A stretch of 64,000 bases of DNA from an uncultured Campylobacter sp. (lineage in GTDB: Bacteria; Campylobacterota; Campylobacteria; Campylobacterales; Campylobacteraceae). The DNA lies in NCBI GenBank assembly GCA_945873855.1, contig CAMCEN010000004.1, forward strand, positions 62,001-126,000, written 5' to 3'. The notes below the pieces were generated by a model, which searched no databases, had not been told where the DNA came from, and worked only from the letters and a program-made list of their open reading frames with translations. Shown here in pieces: positions 36,221 through 45,822 of this stretch (position 1 is its first letter; each line of letters begins with the position of its first letter). The position numbers and the translations under genes were made by a program.

Positions 36221-36622
36221 CTAGCTATTTCGTATTATCAGGCTATCTGGCAGGCTAAAATGCTCTATGACTTCTTTTTCTTTCCCTCGCATTTGTCCGT
36301 CATCAATCTCGTGGTCGTAGCCTAAAATATGTAAAATTCCGTGTAAAAAAAGCAAGGCAATCTCACACTCTATGCTGTGTCCTAGCTCGCCTGCGACCCT
36401 GCTAGCAGTATCGGTGCTGATCACAACTGAGCCCATTAGCCCGCCAGCTACTTGCTCATAAGGAAAGCTTAGCACATCAGTAGCCTTGTCTACGCCGCGC
36501 TGAGAGCGGTTTATGTTGCGCATTTCATCATCATTTACAAAGACTAGCTCCACATCCCCAGCACCCAAAAAATCCGCAATCTGCTCTAAAAGCGGATCAA
36601 ACTCGCACTCACAAAATATCAT
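36221..36622 (-). CDS. ybeY: endoribonuclease YbeY
   Basis: A 133-residue YbeY, a zinc RNase that matures 16S rRNA 3' ends and takes part in 70S quality control. The zinc motif is HGILHILGYDHE (H-x3-H-x5-H). DEMRNINRSQRGVDKATDVLSFP is also typical. It is the last gene of the radA-ftsY side of the minus-strand block, 21 bases after radA. Confidence 0.92.
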   Translation of the reverse strand: MIFCECEFDPLLEQIADFLGAGDVELVFVNDDEMRNINRSQRGVDKATDVLSFPYEQVAGGLMGSVVISTDTASRVAGELGHSIECEIALLFLHGILHILGYDHEIDDGQMRGKEKEVIEHFSLPDSLIIRNS

Positions 36623-36643
36623 TTTTTATCCTTTTTTGGAATT

Positions 36644-37984
36644 TCACATCCACTCCAAAACTTGGCTTATTTGCCCAGCCTCAAAGACCTTTAAAGCTGG
36701 CTTTGTGCTTGGCTTTTTGGGGCAGATTGCGTTTTTGAAGTTTTGCGTGGCTGCTTCTTTTAGCCTCTCATCAAGATTAAATATATCTCTAATCTCGCCA
36801 TTTAAGCTAAGCTCGCCTATAAATATGCTCTCACGGCTAAGTGGGCGGTTGCGAAATGATGAAATTATCGCCGCTACAACAGCCAAATCGCAAGCACTCT
36901 CAGTGATTTTCACTCCACCAGTTACATTTATAAATACATCGTAGTGCCCCAAAGGCAGCTCTAATTTTCGCTCCAAAAGCGCTAAAATCATATCAAGGCG
37001 GCTTTTATCAAAGCCAGTTGTGCTGCGCTTTGGATACGCACTTTCACACACTAGGGCTTGGATTTCTACTATTAGCGCACGACTGCCTTGCATGGTAGCG
37101 GTTATGGCTGAGCCTGCCACTGCGCCACCACGGGTGAAAAACTTGCTACTAGCGTCTTTTGCGCTTTTTAAGCCCTGTTCGCTCATCTCAAATATGCCTA
37201 CTTCGCTGGTGTTGCCAAAGCGGTTTTTAAAGCCCCTTAAAATGCGTAGCTGCTTGCTAGAATCACCCTCAAAGTATAGCACTACATCCACCATGTGCTC
37301 TAGAATTCTAGGTCCTGCAATTGAGCCTTCTTTTGTGATATGACCGATTATAAAAATGCTGATATTTTTCTCTTTTGCTAGGCGCATTAGCTCAAAGGTT
37401 ATTTCTCTTACTTGCGAGATAGAGCCTGGGGCTGCGGTGATTTTATCGCTATATAGTGTTTGTATGCTATCAATTACTAGAAATTTATACTCACGCTCAG
37501 CAAGGCTTGTTAAAATCGCACCAAGATTTATCTCAGTTAATAAAAAAAGCTCACGCTCATTTGCGCCAAGTCTATCAGCTCTTAGTTTGATCTGGCTTGC
37601 GCTTTCTTCGCCACTTACATATAGGGTCGGGGCGTTTTTGGCTAGGTTGCTAGCTACTTTTAAAAGCAAGGTACTTTTGCCAATGCCCGGGCTGCCTCCT
37701 ATTAGCACCAGTGAGCCCTCTACTAGCCCACCGCCAAGGACTAGATCAAGCTCACTATCACCTGTGCTAGTGCGAGCAAGCTCTGTTATTTCTACTTCGG
37801 TAATAGGTGTGGCCTTTGAGCTTGCTGATTTGCTAAATTTTGCTATTTCTTCAAGGCTTTTGATTTGAGCGGCTGAGAGTTCTACAATGCTCTCAAAAGC
37901 CCCACAATTTGGGCATTTACCAAGCCACTTACCACACTGATAGCCACAAGATTCACACTCAAAAACAGCCTTTGTCTTTGCCAT
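36644..37984 (-). CDS. radA: DNA repair protein RadA
   Basis: A 446-residue RadA (Sms), a branch-migration helicase for recombination intermediates. Seen: the N-terminal zinc finger CESCGYQCGKWLGKCPNC, Walker A GGSPGIGKSTLL, the RadA motif FKNRFGNTSE and a C-terminal Lon-like domain. It lies 2 bases from ftsY. Besides repair, RadA aids integration of transformed DNA in other bacteria, which fits a competent organism. Confidence 0.95.
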   Translation of the reverse strand: MAKTKAVFECESCGYQCGKWLGKCPNCGAFESIVELSAAQIKSLEEIAKFSKSASSKATPITEVEITELARTSTGDSELDLVLGGGLVEGSLVLIGGSPGIGKSTLLLKVASNLAKNAPTLYVSGEESASQIKLRADRLGANERELFLLTEINLGAILTSLAEREYKFLVIDSIQTLYSDKITAAPGSISQVREITFELMRLAKEKNISIFIIGHITKEGSIAGPRILEHMVDVVLYFEGDSSKQLRILRGFKNRFGNTSEVGIFEMSEQGLKSAKDASSKFFTRGGAVAGSAITATMQGSRALIVEIQALVCESAYPKRSTTGFDKSRLDMILALLERKLELPLGHYDVFINVTGGVKITESACDLAVVAAIISSFRNRPLSRESIFIGELSLNGEIRDIFNLDERLKEAATQNFKNAICPKKPSTKPALKVFEAGQISQVLEWM

Positions 37985-37986
37985 TT

Positions 37987-38841
37987 TTACTCTTCATAAA
38001 GTGCGTTTATGATGCTTTGTACATACTCTTTTGGCTCAAAAACCATGAGATCTTCCATGCTCTCGCCAGTTCCCACATAGCAAATCGGCAGTTCTAGCTC
38101 GCGCGCGATACCAAAAAGAAAGCCACCCCTAGCCGTGCCATCAAGCTTTGTGATGATAATTCCATCAATTTTTATTAGCTCGTTAAAAATTTTTGCTTGA
38201 TTTATAGCGTTTTGTCCTTGCGTGCCATCAAGGATAAGTAGCTTGCGGTGTGGGGCACCATCCATGGCTTTGTTGCTGATTCTAGCTATTTTTTCTAGTT
38301 CGGCTGAGAGGTTTTTGTGATTTTGCAAGCGACCTGCGGTGTCTATTATCGCCTCATCACAGCCCTTTGCCACAGCTGAACTAATGGTATCAAAGGCAAC
38401 TGAGGCCGGATCACCACCAGAATTCCCTGCTATAACTTGAATTCCTAGTCTCTGGCCCCACATTTTTAGCTGTTCAATCGCACCTGCTCTAAAAGTATCT
38501 GCAGCTCCTAAAAGCACCTTTTTGCCACTTTTTTGCGCTAAGCGAGCAAGCTTAGCAGTAGTGGTGGTTTTGCCTGCGCCATTTACGCCTACTAGCAGAG
38601 TTACAAGCGGTTTTGGGGCATTTTCTATCTCGTGGGGATAGAGAAAATAAGTTCCCATGACCCTTTCTAAGTCGCTTTTGTTTACCAAAGGCGAAGGTGG
38701 TAGATAATAAATTATCTCTTCAATTATCTCATAAGGCACATCAGCTTCAAGCAAGGCTGTTTCTATGCTGTTTTTATCTACTTGTTTGTGGGTTTTGCTT
38801 CCACGGATGGCTTTTAGTGTTTTGCTTAAAAATCCTAGCAT
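37987..38841 (-). CDS. ftsY: signal recognition particle receptor FtsY
   Basis: A 284-residue SRP GTPase receptor. The N domain leads into G1 GVNGAGKTTTTAKLA, then DTFRAGA, DTAGRLQN and TKLDGTARGG, ending with GTGESMEDLMVFEP. The long acidic A domain of E. coli FtsY is absent, as is normal in epsilonproteobacteria. Its start overlaps the last base of the lipoprotein gene. Confidence 0.95.
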   Translation of the reverse strand: MLGFLSKTLKAIRGSKTHKQVDKNSIETALLEADVPYEIIEEIIYYLPPSPLVNKSDLERVMGTYFLYPHEIENAPKPLVTLLVGVNGAGKTTTTAKLARLAQKSGKKVLLGAADTFRAGAIEQLKMWGQRLGIQVIAGNSGGDPASVAFDTISSAVAKGCDEAIIDTAGRLQNHKNLSAELEKIARISNKAMDGAPHRKLLILDGTQGQNAINQAKIFNELIKIDGIIITKLDGTARGGFLFGIARELELPICYVGTGESMEDLMVFEPKEYVQSIINALYEE

Positions 38842-39377
38842 TATTTTGCCCTTTGTATGTCGTATTCTAGCATTTCAGGTGGCACTAAGCCATCGTAGCT
38901 TTGAACTACTTTGCCACGGCTGTCAAAAAGCACGCTATATGGATAGCCGGCCACTTTCATACTATCTATGAGCTCTAGCACATCTTTGCCAAAAGCTACT
39001 TCAAAAAGCAGTTCATTTTGGTCTCTTAAAGCTATGGCTTGGTGTTCGTTTTCTATGCCTGTGGCGATTTCTACTATTTGTAGGTTTTGGTATTTTTTAG
39101 CGATTTTGGCTAAATTTGAGTTTTGCGCTACGCAAGGCAAACACTCGCTAGTTACGAAGTTTAGTAGGACTGGCGAGTTTGAGTTTATGATTTTTAGCTC
39201 GCTATCTGTTCTTTCTAGTTCTATTTTTTTAGAATTGCTTATGGTTAAAGTAAAGTTTTGTTTTGTGGTGACTGCGCTTTGATTTTGGTCGTTAATTTCT
39301 TGGCTGTTTTGTTCGCTTTTTTCGCTACTACATCCAAAAAACAGCGCAATAAATGCTATAATACAAAGTTTTTTCAT
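38841..39377 (-). CDS. thioredoxin-fold lipoprotein (TlpA-like)
   Basis: A 178-residue exported lipoprotein. The signal peptide ends in a lipobox with Cys at residue 16 (ALFFGCSS), followed by a Ser/Gln/Asn-rich linker. A thioredoxin-like domain carries CLPC as the CxxC redox motif (FVTSECLPCVAQ) and VAGYPYSVLFDSRGKV with the cis-Pro region. It probably acts on periplasmic disulfides or cytochrome c maturation; the substrate is unknown. The place next to ftsY matches Cj1207c. Confidence 0.83.
   Translation of the reverse strand: MKKLCIIAFIALFFGCSSEKSEQNSQEINDQNQSAVTTKQNFTLTISNSKKIELERTDSELKIINSNSPVLLNFVTSECLPCVAQNSNLAKIAKKYQNLQIVEIATGIENEHQAIALRDQNELLFEVAFGKDVLELIDSMKVAGYPYSVLFDSRGKVVQSYDGLVPPEMLEYDIQRAK
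39357..39362 (+). promoter_or_regulatory. extended -10 for the 5-FCL-rny unit
   Basis: TGC-TATAAT on the plus strand, within the 5' end of the divergent lipoprotein gene, 60 bases before the ATG at 39423. Confidence 0.5.
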
Positions 39378-39422
39378 GAATTTCCTTGAAATAAAAACGC
39401 AATTTTACACAAAAGTAGATAA

Positions 39423-40034
39423 ATGTTTGATAAAAACTCACTTAGAATAGCTCATAAAGCTAGATTAAAAAGGCAAACAAATCTAGCAGGCAAAAAAGCA
39501 GTTCTAAAAGCAAAAAAGCTGATTTTTTCGCTAATTAAAGGCAAAAAAGCCCCAAAAGTGCTGCTTTTTGCCCCACTTGCGTATGAACCTGATATTTTGA
39601 AGTTGCGCAGGACTTTAAGCACTAAAGCCCAGCTTTTTTTGCCATTTATGCTAGATAAAAGCTTAAAAATAGTAAAATTGCGGCTACCTTTAAAAAAGGA
39701 TAGGTTCAATGTAAGGCAAGCTATGGACTCAAATGCGTATATACCGCACTTAGACCTAGCTTTAATACCAGTTATCGGAGTGGATGTAAACATGGGGCGA
39801 ATAGGGCACGGATTTGGCTTTTACGATAGATTTTTTGCCGGCTTTAAGCGCTTAAAAACAATCATCTTTATAAGTTCGCAAGATTTGTTTGTAAATGCCA
39901 AAGTTTGCGACCCACACGATATAAGGGGCGATTTTTATATAAGCCCTAAAAATATAAGGACAAACTATGATAGAAATCATCGCAGCGGTGGCAACCGGTG
40001 TCATCGGCGCAGGAGTAGGCTTTGGAGTAGCTAA
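39423..40034 (+). CDS. 5-formyltetrahydrofolate cyclo-ligase
   Basis: A 203-residue member of the 5-FCL family, which converts 5-formyl-THF to 5,10-methenyl-THF using ATP. The C-terminal family motif appears as IGHGFGFYDRFF (GxGxGYYD type). The last ~22 residues, basic and unlike the family, are read through the start of rny with a 68-base overlap. The protein would be complete without them, so a lost stop or a small frameshift near 39960 is possible. Neighbours match Cj1207c-Cj1208-Cj1209. Confidence 0.82.
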   Translation: MFDKNSLRIAHKARLKRQTNLAGKKAVLKAKKLIFSLIKGKKAPKVLLFAPLAYEPDILKLRRTLSTKAQLFLPFMLDKSLKIVKLRLPLKKDRFNVRQAMDSNAYIPHLDLALIPVIGVDVNMGRIGHGFGFYDRFFAGFKRLKTIIFISSQDLFVNAKVCDPHDIRGDFYISPKNIRTNYDRNHRSGGNRCHRRRSRLWSS

Positions 40035-41520
40035 AAAGATAAATGATGCAAACTACAGCATTTTTATAGAACAAGCAAAAGCCAAGGCTAAGGCAATAGA
40101 GTTTGAAGCACAAGGCGTGCTAAAAGATGCAAATCTAAAAGTAAGCCAAGCTGAAATGGAAGCTCGTAAAAAATACGAAGAAAAAGGCTCTCGTTTAGCA
40201 AGAGAATACGAACAAAAACTAGCAAACGCTAAAGAAATAGAAAATAACGCAAAAGAGGCCTTGCAAAACGCAAGGGCTAGCGAAGAAGAAGTAGCAAAAG
40301 CAAGAAGTGAAGCTCAGTCGCTTTATGATGAGGGCAAAAACCTAAAAGCTAAATATCAAGAAAAAATGGCTGAGGCTTTGGCTACTTTAGAGCGCAGTGC
40401 TGGACTAACAGAAGATGAAGCTAAGGCTATCGTGCTAGCAAAAGTAGAGGAAAAAAGCCGTGCTGATATCGCTCACATGGTGCGAAAAGCAGAAGAAGAA
40501 GCAAAAAAAGATATCAAGCGTAGAGTTAATTATATCCTAGCTCAGGCTACTTCTCGCTTTGCTGGGGAGTTTGCAGCTGAGAGGCTAATAAATGTCGTAA
40601 ATATCAAAAATGACGAGCTAAAAGGCCGCATAATAGGCAAAGAAGGCAGAAATATAAAAACGCTTGAGATGGTTTTGGGCGTGGAGTTTATCATAGATGA
40701 GACGCCAAATACCATAATTTTAAGCTCGCATAATCTTTATCGCAGGGCGATTGCTACGCGCGTGGTGGAGCTTCTTATAGAAGATGGCAGAATTCAGCCA
40801 GCACGCATAGAAGAACTTCACAAAAAAGTAAGCGAGGAGTTTGAGTCTAGCATACTTGAAGAAGGTGAAAATATACTAATGGATCTAGGCATCTCAAATA
40901 TGCACCCAGAGCTAGTAAAGCTAATAGGCAAACTACGCTTTCGTGCAAGCTACGGTCAAAACGCTCTAGCTCATAGCCTTGAAGTTGCTCACCTAGCAGG
41001 CATCATAGCAGCTGAGACTGGCGGTGATGTGCGTCTAGCAAGACGAGCTGGAATTTTGCATGATATCGGCAAGGCTTTAACACACGAAGTAGAAGGCTCT
41101 CATGTAGACCTTGGTGGTGAGCTGTGTAAACGCTACAAAGAGCATCCAGCTGTAATAAACGCAATCTACGCTCACCACGGACATGTAGAAGCTGACTGCG
41201 TAGAAAGTGCTGCTGTGTGCGCAGCTGATGCTCTCTCAGCGGCTAGGCCAGGAGCAAGAAGAGAGGTGCTAGAAGCCTTCTTAAAGCGTGTGCGCCAGCT
41301 AGAAGAAATCGCTACAAGCAAAGAGGGCATAAAAGCAGCCTACGCAATAAACGCAGGCCGTGAAATAAGAGTAATAGCAAATGCTAAGCTAGTAAATGAC
41401 GATGAGGCCGTGCTACTAGCAAAAGAAATAGCTGAGGAAATCCAAGATAAAGTCCAGTTCCCAGGCGAGATAAAAGTAAATGTAATCCGTGAGAGCAGGG
41501 CGGTTCAAATAGCAAAATAG
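39967..41520 (+). CDS. rny: ribonuclease Y
   Basis: A 517-residue RNase Y, a membrane-anchored endoribonuclease starting mRNA decay. It has an N-terminal helix (about 4-24), a long coiled coil (about 30-190), a KH domain with GRIIGKEGRNIKTLE and an HD domain with HSLEVAHLAG and GILHDIGKAL. AAGGA precedes the ATG inside the upstream gene. Length is typical. Confidence 0.95.
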   Translation: MIEIIAAVATGVIGAGVGFGVAKKINDANYSIFIEQAKAKAKAIEFEAQGVLKDANLKVSQAEMEARKKYEEKGSRLAREYEQKLANAKEIENNAKEALQNARASEEEVAKARSEAQSLYDEGKNLKAKYQEKMAEALATLERSAGLTEDEAKAIVLAKVEEKSRADIAHMVRKAEEEAKKDIKRRVNYILAQATSRFAGEFAAERLINVVNIKNDELKGRIIGKEGRNIKTLEMVLGVEFIIDETPNTIILSSHNLYRRAIATRVVELLIEDGRIQPARIEELHKKVSEEFESSILEEGENILMDLGISNMHPELVKLIGKLRFRASYGQNALAHSLEVAHLAGIIAAETGGDVRLARRAGILHDIGKALTHEVEGSHVDLGGELCKRYKEHPAVINAIYAHHGHVEADCVESAAVCAADALSAARPGARREVLEAFLKRVRQLEEIATSKEGIKAAYAINAGREIRVIANAKLVNDDEAVLLAKEIAEEIQDKVQFPGEIKVNVIRESRAVQIAK

Positions 41521-41649
41521 CTAGGGAATTCTAGATTGTGTAAATCGCTAGGGAATTCTAGATTGTATAAATCACTAGGGAATTCTAGAATTCCTAGGAA
41601 TTCTAGATTGTGTAAATCGCTAGGAATTCTAGAATTCTAAAGGTGTAAG
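41521..41649 (+). repeat. tandem 27-base units built on GGAATTCTAG
   Basis: A unit of about 27 bases (GCTAGGGAATTCTAG followed by ATTGTGTAAATC) is repeated directly three to four times between rny and the SYLF gene, one copy carrying an extra palindrome. It shows how the palindrome array grows by tandem duplication. No gene is present. Confidence 0.85.
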
Positions 41650-42237
41650 ATGAGAAAAATATTTTTACTACTTTGTTTACTTTTTGGGGCTGTTTTTGGC
41701 GGCGATGAGATAGTTTTGGAGAGTGCAAATGCTTATAAAAGCGTCATTACTAGAAGCAACGCTCCAGCTGCTGCGCTTGTTCAAACTAGCGCTGCTATTG
41801 TGATTGTGCCTAGTTTTTATAGAGGTGGCTTTATACTTGGTGGCGGCGGCGGTAAAGGCGTGATGATAGAAAAAAGCCCAAATGGCATGTGGGAGAACAT
41901 AAGTGCTGTTGGCATCGGTGGCGCAAACATAGGGCTTCAAGCAGGCTTTGAAAACAACTCTATCGTGCTTTTTATCCTAAAAGAAGAAATAGCCAAGGAC
42001 ATAAAAAGCGGAAAATTCACAATCTCAAGCGAGCTAGCAGCTAGCCTAGGCGATTTTAGTGCTAGCACGAATTACACAAACGAACTAAGCTTTACTCGCT
42101 CAATCTATGCGTATTCAAGCAATATGGGGATTTTTGCAGGTGGCAGCCTTGGCGGAGCGATAATCGGCGCAAGAGATGAGGTGCTAAGTACTAGTAGCTA
42201 TGGCTTTGGCGAGCTTGTAAGGGCAATTGGAGAGTAG
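41650..42237 (+). CDS. SYLF (YSC84-like) lipid-binding domain protein
   Basis: A 195-residue exported protein with a signal peptide (about 1-18). The SYLF domain follows: SAAIVIVPSFYRGGFILGGGGGKGVM, ENISAVGIGGANIGLQAG and a late YGFGELVRAIGE. Family members bind lipids; the role in bacteria is unclear. It is adjacent to a DedA gene (0-base gap). Confidence 0.85.
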   Translation: MRKIFLLLCLLFGAVFGGDEIVLESANAYKSVITRSNAPAAALVQTSAAIVIVPSFYRGGFILGGGGGKGVMIEKSPNGMWENISAVGIGGANIGLQAGFENNSIVLFILKEEIAKDIKSGKFTISSELAASLGDFSASTNYTNELSFTRSIYAYSSNMGIFAGGSLGGAIIGARDEVLSTSSYGFGELVRAIGE

Positions 42238-42816
42238 ATGCAAGAAATTTTGGATACTTTGGCAAATAACTCTACTTGGGCTTATGCTTTGCTTTTTGCT
42301 TACAGCCTTGGAGGCGGTATGGTGGCGATTTTAGCAGCAGCTCTGCTGTGTGCTAGTGGGGCTTTGGATATTTATTTATGCGTGATTATTGCTAGCGTGG
42401 CAAACTTTTTAGGCGATGAGGGGCTTTATTATTTTGCAAAGTTTAACCGCAAGCAGGCTTTGCCGTATTTTGCTAAGCACCGCAGAAAACTAGCTTTAGC
42501 ACAGATTTTATTTCGCCGTTATGGGGCTTGGATAATTCTTTTTAAAAAATACATTTATGGGCTAAAAACCCTAGTGCCTATTGCAATAGGATTTAGCAAA
42601 TTTAATGATATAAAATTTTGCGTGATAAATGCGATTTGCGCTATTATTTGGGCACTTAGCCTTGGGCTTATAGGCTTTTTTGCAGGGGATTTGGTAAATC
42701 TAATCTCAGAAAAAATCGGTGCAAACAACTCTTTATTTTTGCTTGGCTTACTTGCGATTTTGGGGCTAATTTGGCTATATTTTTCAAAAGCTAGCAAAAA
42801 AGGTATAAAAGCATGA
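42238..42816 (+). CDS. DedA-family membrane protein
   Basis: A 192-residue SNARE-associated (DedA) protein with several hydrophobic segments. Typical residues are Gly/Glu in NFLGDEGLYYFAKF and the RYGAWIILFKKYIYGLKTLVPIAIG segment with conserved Arg and Gly-x-Lys positions. DedA proteins are undecaprenyl-phosphate or phospholipid translocases. Overlaps the next gene by 4 bases. Confidence 0.88.
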   Translation: MQEILDTLANNSTWAYALLFAYSLGGGMVAILAAALLCASGALDIYLCVIIASVANFLGDEGLYYFAKFNRKQALPYFAKHRRKLALAQILFRRYGAWIILFKKYIYGLKTLVPIAIGFSKFNDIKFCVINAICAIIWALSLGLIGFFAGDLVNLISEKIGANNSLFLLGLLAILGLIWLYFSKASKKGIKA

Positions 42817-43862
42817 AAAAAGCTATATTTTTTGGAATTTTTCTTATCTTAGCTGTTTGCGTGGCTCATTTTTACAGCCTTGGGCTGATTCGCTCTGGCA
42901 TTGAAAAAAGCGTAGCCAATCTAAATAAAAACGAAAATATAGAGGTTTTATCTTTTAGCAAAAAAGAAGGGATTTTTAATACTAGCAGCGAACTTATAGC
43001 TAGCGTTCATGGCGCAGAACTAAATGTTACTAGCAATATTTCACATTTTTTTGGCTTTGTGCGAGGAAGTGGGAGCATAAGTGCGGCAAATGTGCCTGCT
43101 AAGACGCTAGCGCAGATTTTTTTGGGTGGTAGAGAAAAGATTGATTTCAAAGTCGTAGGCGATGAGCTAAGCTTTGATTTGCCGCATTTTGAGCTAGATG
43201 ATGAGGGTAGTAAGTATACTCTAAGGGACTCAAAAGTTTTTGTTAGTTTTCTAGCTGGCAACAAAATCAGCGCAGATATCAGCGCAGCTAGCATAAAGGA
43301 CTATGCTTATAGTGCTGATTTTAAGGGGCTTAAAGCTAGTTTTAAAGAAAATGAACAAAAAGCCAAACTTAGCTTTGATGAGCTGTCGTTTAGCTCTTTT
43401 GCGCTCTCTTTTGGGGCAAAAAATGCTAGGATAAATACTGATTTTAGCAAGCAGCCTTTTTTGGCTAGCGGAGATATCGCTGGGCTTGATATCTTTGATA
43501 CTAGTTTTAGCGATATTAGATTTTTGGGGCATTCTAGCGATTTTGAGGGAGAAAGCCTTAGCCTTGATAATTTTAGTCTAAAATCAGCTAAGGCAGAGAG
43601 CCTGAGTCTAAGCGCAAAGGCGCAAAAAAACGAGTGGGCGGAGTATGAGCTAAGTGGTGAGCTAAATGCTACGGCTAAACCATCGCAGATTTTAGGTTCG
43701 CTTGGCGAGATTATTGCGCCTTATGAGGATAAAATTTTGCGTCAAAATGAGAAAGGATTTACTCTTAGCTTTAAGAGCCAAAACAACGATATAATCTTTA
43801 ATGAAAGCGTTTCTCTCTCAGCTTTAATCGCAAATGAGTTTTTTAATATGCTTTTAAACTAG
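42813..43862 (+). CDS. exported/anchored DUF945-like protein
   Basis: A 349-residue protein with one N-terminal hydrophobic segment (about 4-24) and a long beta-rich periplasmic body rich in Ser, Phe and Asp. Its IRSGIEKSVANLNKNENIEVLSFSKKEGIFNTSS-type start resembles the DUF945/YdgA family. No catalytic motif is visible. It is coupled to the DedA gene by a 4-base overlap and is last in the SYLF-DedA unit. A role in the envelope is an inference. Confidence 0.6.
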   Translation: MKKAIFFGIFLILAVCVAHFYSLGLIRSGIEKSVANLNKNENIEVLSFSKKEGIFNTSSELIASVHGAELNVTSNISHFFGFVRGSGSISAANVPAKTLAQIFLGGREKIDFKVVGDELSFDLPHFELDDEGSKYTLRDSKVFVSFLAGNKISADISAASIKDYAYSADFKGLKASFKENEQKAKLSFDELSFSSFALSFGAKNARINTDFSKQPFLASGDIAGLDIFDTSFSDIRFLGHSSDFEGESLSLDNFSLKSAKAESLSLSAKAQKNEWAEYELSGELNATAKPSQILGSLGEIIAPYEDKILRQNEKGFTLSFKSQNNDIIFNESVSLSALIANEFFNMLLN

Positions 43863-44361
43863 GAATTCTAGATTTGTTCTAGGAATTCTAGATTTTTTGC
43901 TTCGCATCCGCTGGTTGGGGGTTAGGGGGTATTTTTAGGAATTCTAAAATTCTCTGCGTCATTGCGAGGCTTTGAAAAAGCCGAAGTAATCTCTAGGAAT
44001 TTTAGAATTCTCGTCATTGCGAGCGAAGCGAAGCAATCTCGTCTATTAAACCTTGAATGAGATTGCTTCGGTCGTTTTGCTCCCTCGCAATGACGGAATT
44101 TTAAAATTCTTTGTGATGTCATCCCCCGATCAAGTCGGGGATTGCACAAGGCAGGTCGGGATGACAGAGCCTTAAGAATTTTAGAATTCCTAGGGAATTT
44201 TGCGCAGGAATTTTAGAATTTATTCTAGGAATTCTAAATTTTGCTCGCTTTAGCAGGGAAAGCCAGCCCCGCAAATTTTATAAGGGCTACGCCCTAAACC
44301 CTTAGGGGTTCTAAAACCCCGCTAAAATTTAGGGTATTTTTAGTCTTAGGAATTCTAGTTT
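43863..44361. repeat. 500-base spacer of mixed repeats
   Basis: Contains GCTTCGCATCCGCTGGTT running into GGGGGTTAGGGGG (43917-43929), an inverted pair of CGTCATTGCGAG units (about 44012-44096), a TCATCCCCCGATCAAGTCGG unit with its partner GTCGGGATGACA (about 44118-44168), a GC-rich segment with GGGCTACGCCC (about 44286) and GGAATTCTAG half-sites. The genes converge here. No gene is seen. Confidence 0.8.
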
Positions 44362-45276
44362 TTAACTGCTCGTTCTCCTTATATCTTTAATATTTTCAAA
44401 AATTGTCTGTAATTTTTCATTATATATTTGACTCTCATCAAATACAACCTCTTTGCCCCATTCTAGTGCCCTTATATATTCGCCTGGCACAGGAAAAGCA
44501 TAGCCATTTTTACCCCTTACTTCTCTTTTTATATAAATTAACTCCTTTGTATTTTGATTTATCATTTTTAGATCAATTATTCTTACAAAAAGCCCCTCAT
44601 TGATTTCTTTTTCAAGGATATATTCAAAATCATCAGCATTTTTTGTAATCTCATATTTTTTACAAATATTTCTAAAATCCTCTACCAAATTACACGATTT
44701 TAGTCTTTTTATTTCTTCATCTCTTTTTACTTGATATTTTATTTTATCAACGATTTTTTCTTTTTCTGTGTTGCATTTTTGTATATTTTTTGTGATATTT
44801 TCATCTACATCGCAAGCAAAAGAATAAATTTCATTATTTTTGGTAAATGCTAGTTTGTTTATAGTTATACCATTTAGCAAAAAATCAAAATAAACAGCTG
44901 GTGATTCGCTAAAAGACTTCACCCCAATAAAATCATCAATATTTTTTAGCTCATCTGCTTTATTATATAGGCTAATAGGATAAGACACCTCTATATCATC
45001 ATTTGGCTTTGGTGTATTGTAGATATAATAATACCCTTCTATATTTGTCAAAATTCTATCGCCAAAAGGTAACACCAAAGCAGTAGCTAAAAGAGCAATT
45101 TGCCTTTTTCTTGTTTTTAGCTTTGTATATAGCCACCACAGAAAAAGCACATACAAAACACCCCAAACCCCTCCATAAAGCAAAAACACAAACAACAAAG
45201 CAAAAGAAATAAACACGCCACGAAGACCGAAAAAGTAAATTATTCCAACTATAATTAAGACAAATATTATTTCCAT
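44362..45276 (-). CDS. hypothetical membrane protein (304 residues)
   Basis: Two or three hydrophobic segments fill the first ~75 residues, followed by a soluble, Lys/Glu/Asn-rich region of about 220 residues with a few Cys and a Leu/Lys coiled stretch near 165-200. No family recognised. It has the same general plan as the protein at 23096-23845. It sits between two long repeat spacers with AT-richer composition than the neighbouring housekeeping genes, which suggests an accessory gene. Confidence 0.6.
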   Translation of the reverse strand: MEIIFVLIIVGIIYFFGLRGVFISFALLFVFLLYGGVWGVLYVLFLWWLYTKLKTRKRQIALLATALVLPFGDRILTNIEGYYYIYNTPKPNDDIEVSYPISLYNKADELKNIDDFIGVKSFSESPAVYFDFLLNGITINKLAFTKNNEIYSFACDVDENITKNIQKCNTEKEKIVDKIKYQVKRDEEIKRLKSCNLVEDFRNICKKYEITKNADDFEYILEKEINEGLFVRIIDLKMINQNTKELIYIKREVRGKNGYAFPVPGEYIRALEWGKEVVFDESQIYNEKLQTIFENIKDIRRTSS

Positions 45277-45822
45277 TTATTTTTGCTTTCCAATTATTTT
45301 CTAGACCAAACTCCGCATTATAACTTTTTTTAAGCTAAATTCTAGTTTGTAATTTAATAATTTTTTAAAAAAAATTATATGATTTAAAATAATATTACAT
45401 CCCCAGCCACTTTGGGGTATCTCTATATGGAATTCTAGAATTCTTTGTGATGAAATCCTAGGGTCAAGCACGAGGATGACACAAGGCAGGTCGGGATGAC
45501 ATAGCCTTAAGAATTTTAGAATTCCTAGGGAATTTTAGTTTAGGAATTTTCTTTAGGAATTCTAGTTTTAGGAATTCTAGAATTCCTAGGCAAAATACCC
45601 CCTAACCCTCAAAAAACTAAGCAACCAGCGGATTGCGAAGTAAAGAGCGGATGCGAAGCAAAAATATGAATTCTAGTTTAGGGAATTTTAGTTGGGAATT
45701 CTGGTTTAGAAATTTAGTTTTAGGAATTTTAGAATTCTTATTAGTTTTTATTCTAGGAATTCTAGATTTATGATTTTATGCTTAGGAATTCTAGATTTAG
45801 AAATTCTAGAATTCCTATGAGT
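45277..45822. repeat. 545-base spacer of mixed repeats
   Basis: The first ~120 bases are very AT-rich and would be the promoter side of the 304-residue gene. Then come a TCAAGCACGAGGATGACA / GGTCGGGATGACA unit (about 45461-45502), CCCCCTAACCCTC (45598-45610), CAGCGGATTGCGAAG units (about 45627-45660) and at least a dozen GGAATTCTAG or GGAATTTTAG half-sites to the right end. No gene is visible. Confidence 0.8.

Noticed and set aside
41521-41649. Possible CRISPR array (27-base units)
   Set aside because: The units are contiguous tandem repeats with no unique spacers of constant length, and no cas gene is near. The same holds for 62671-62787.
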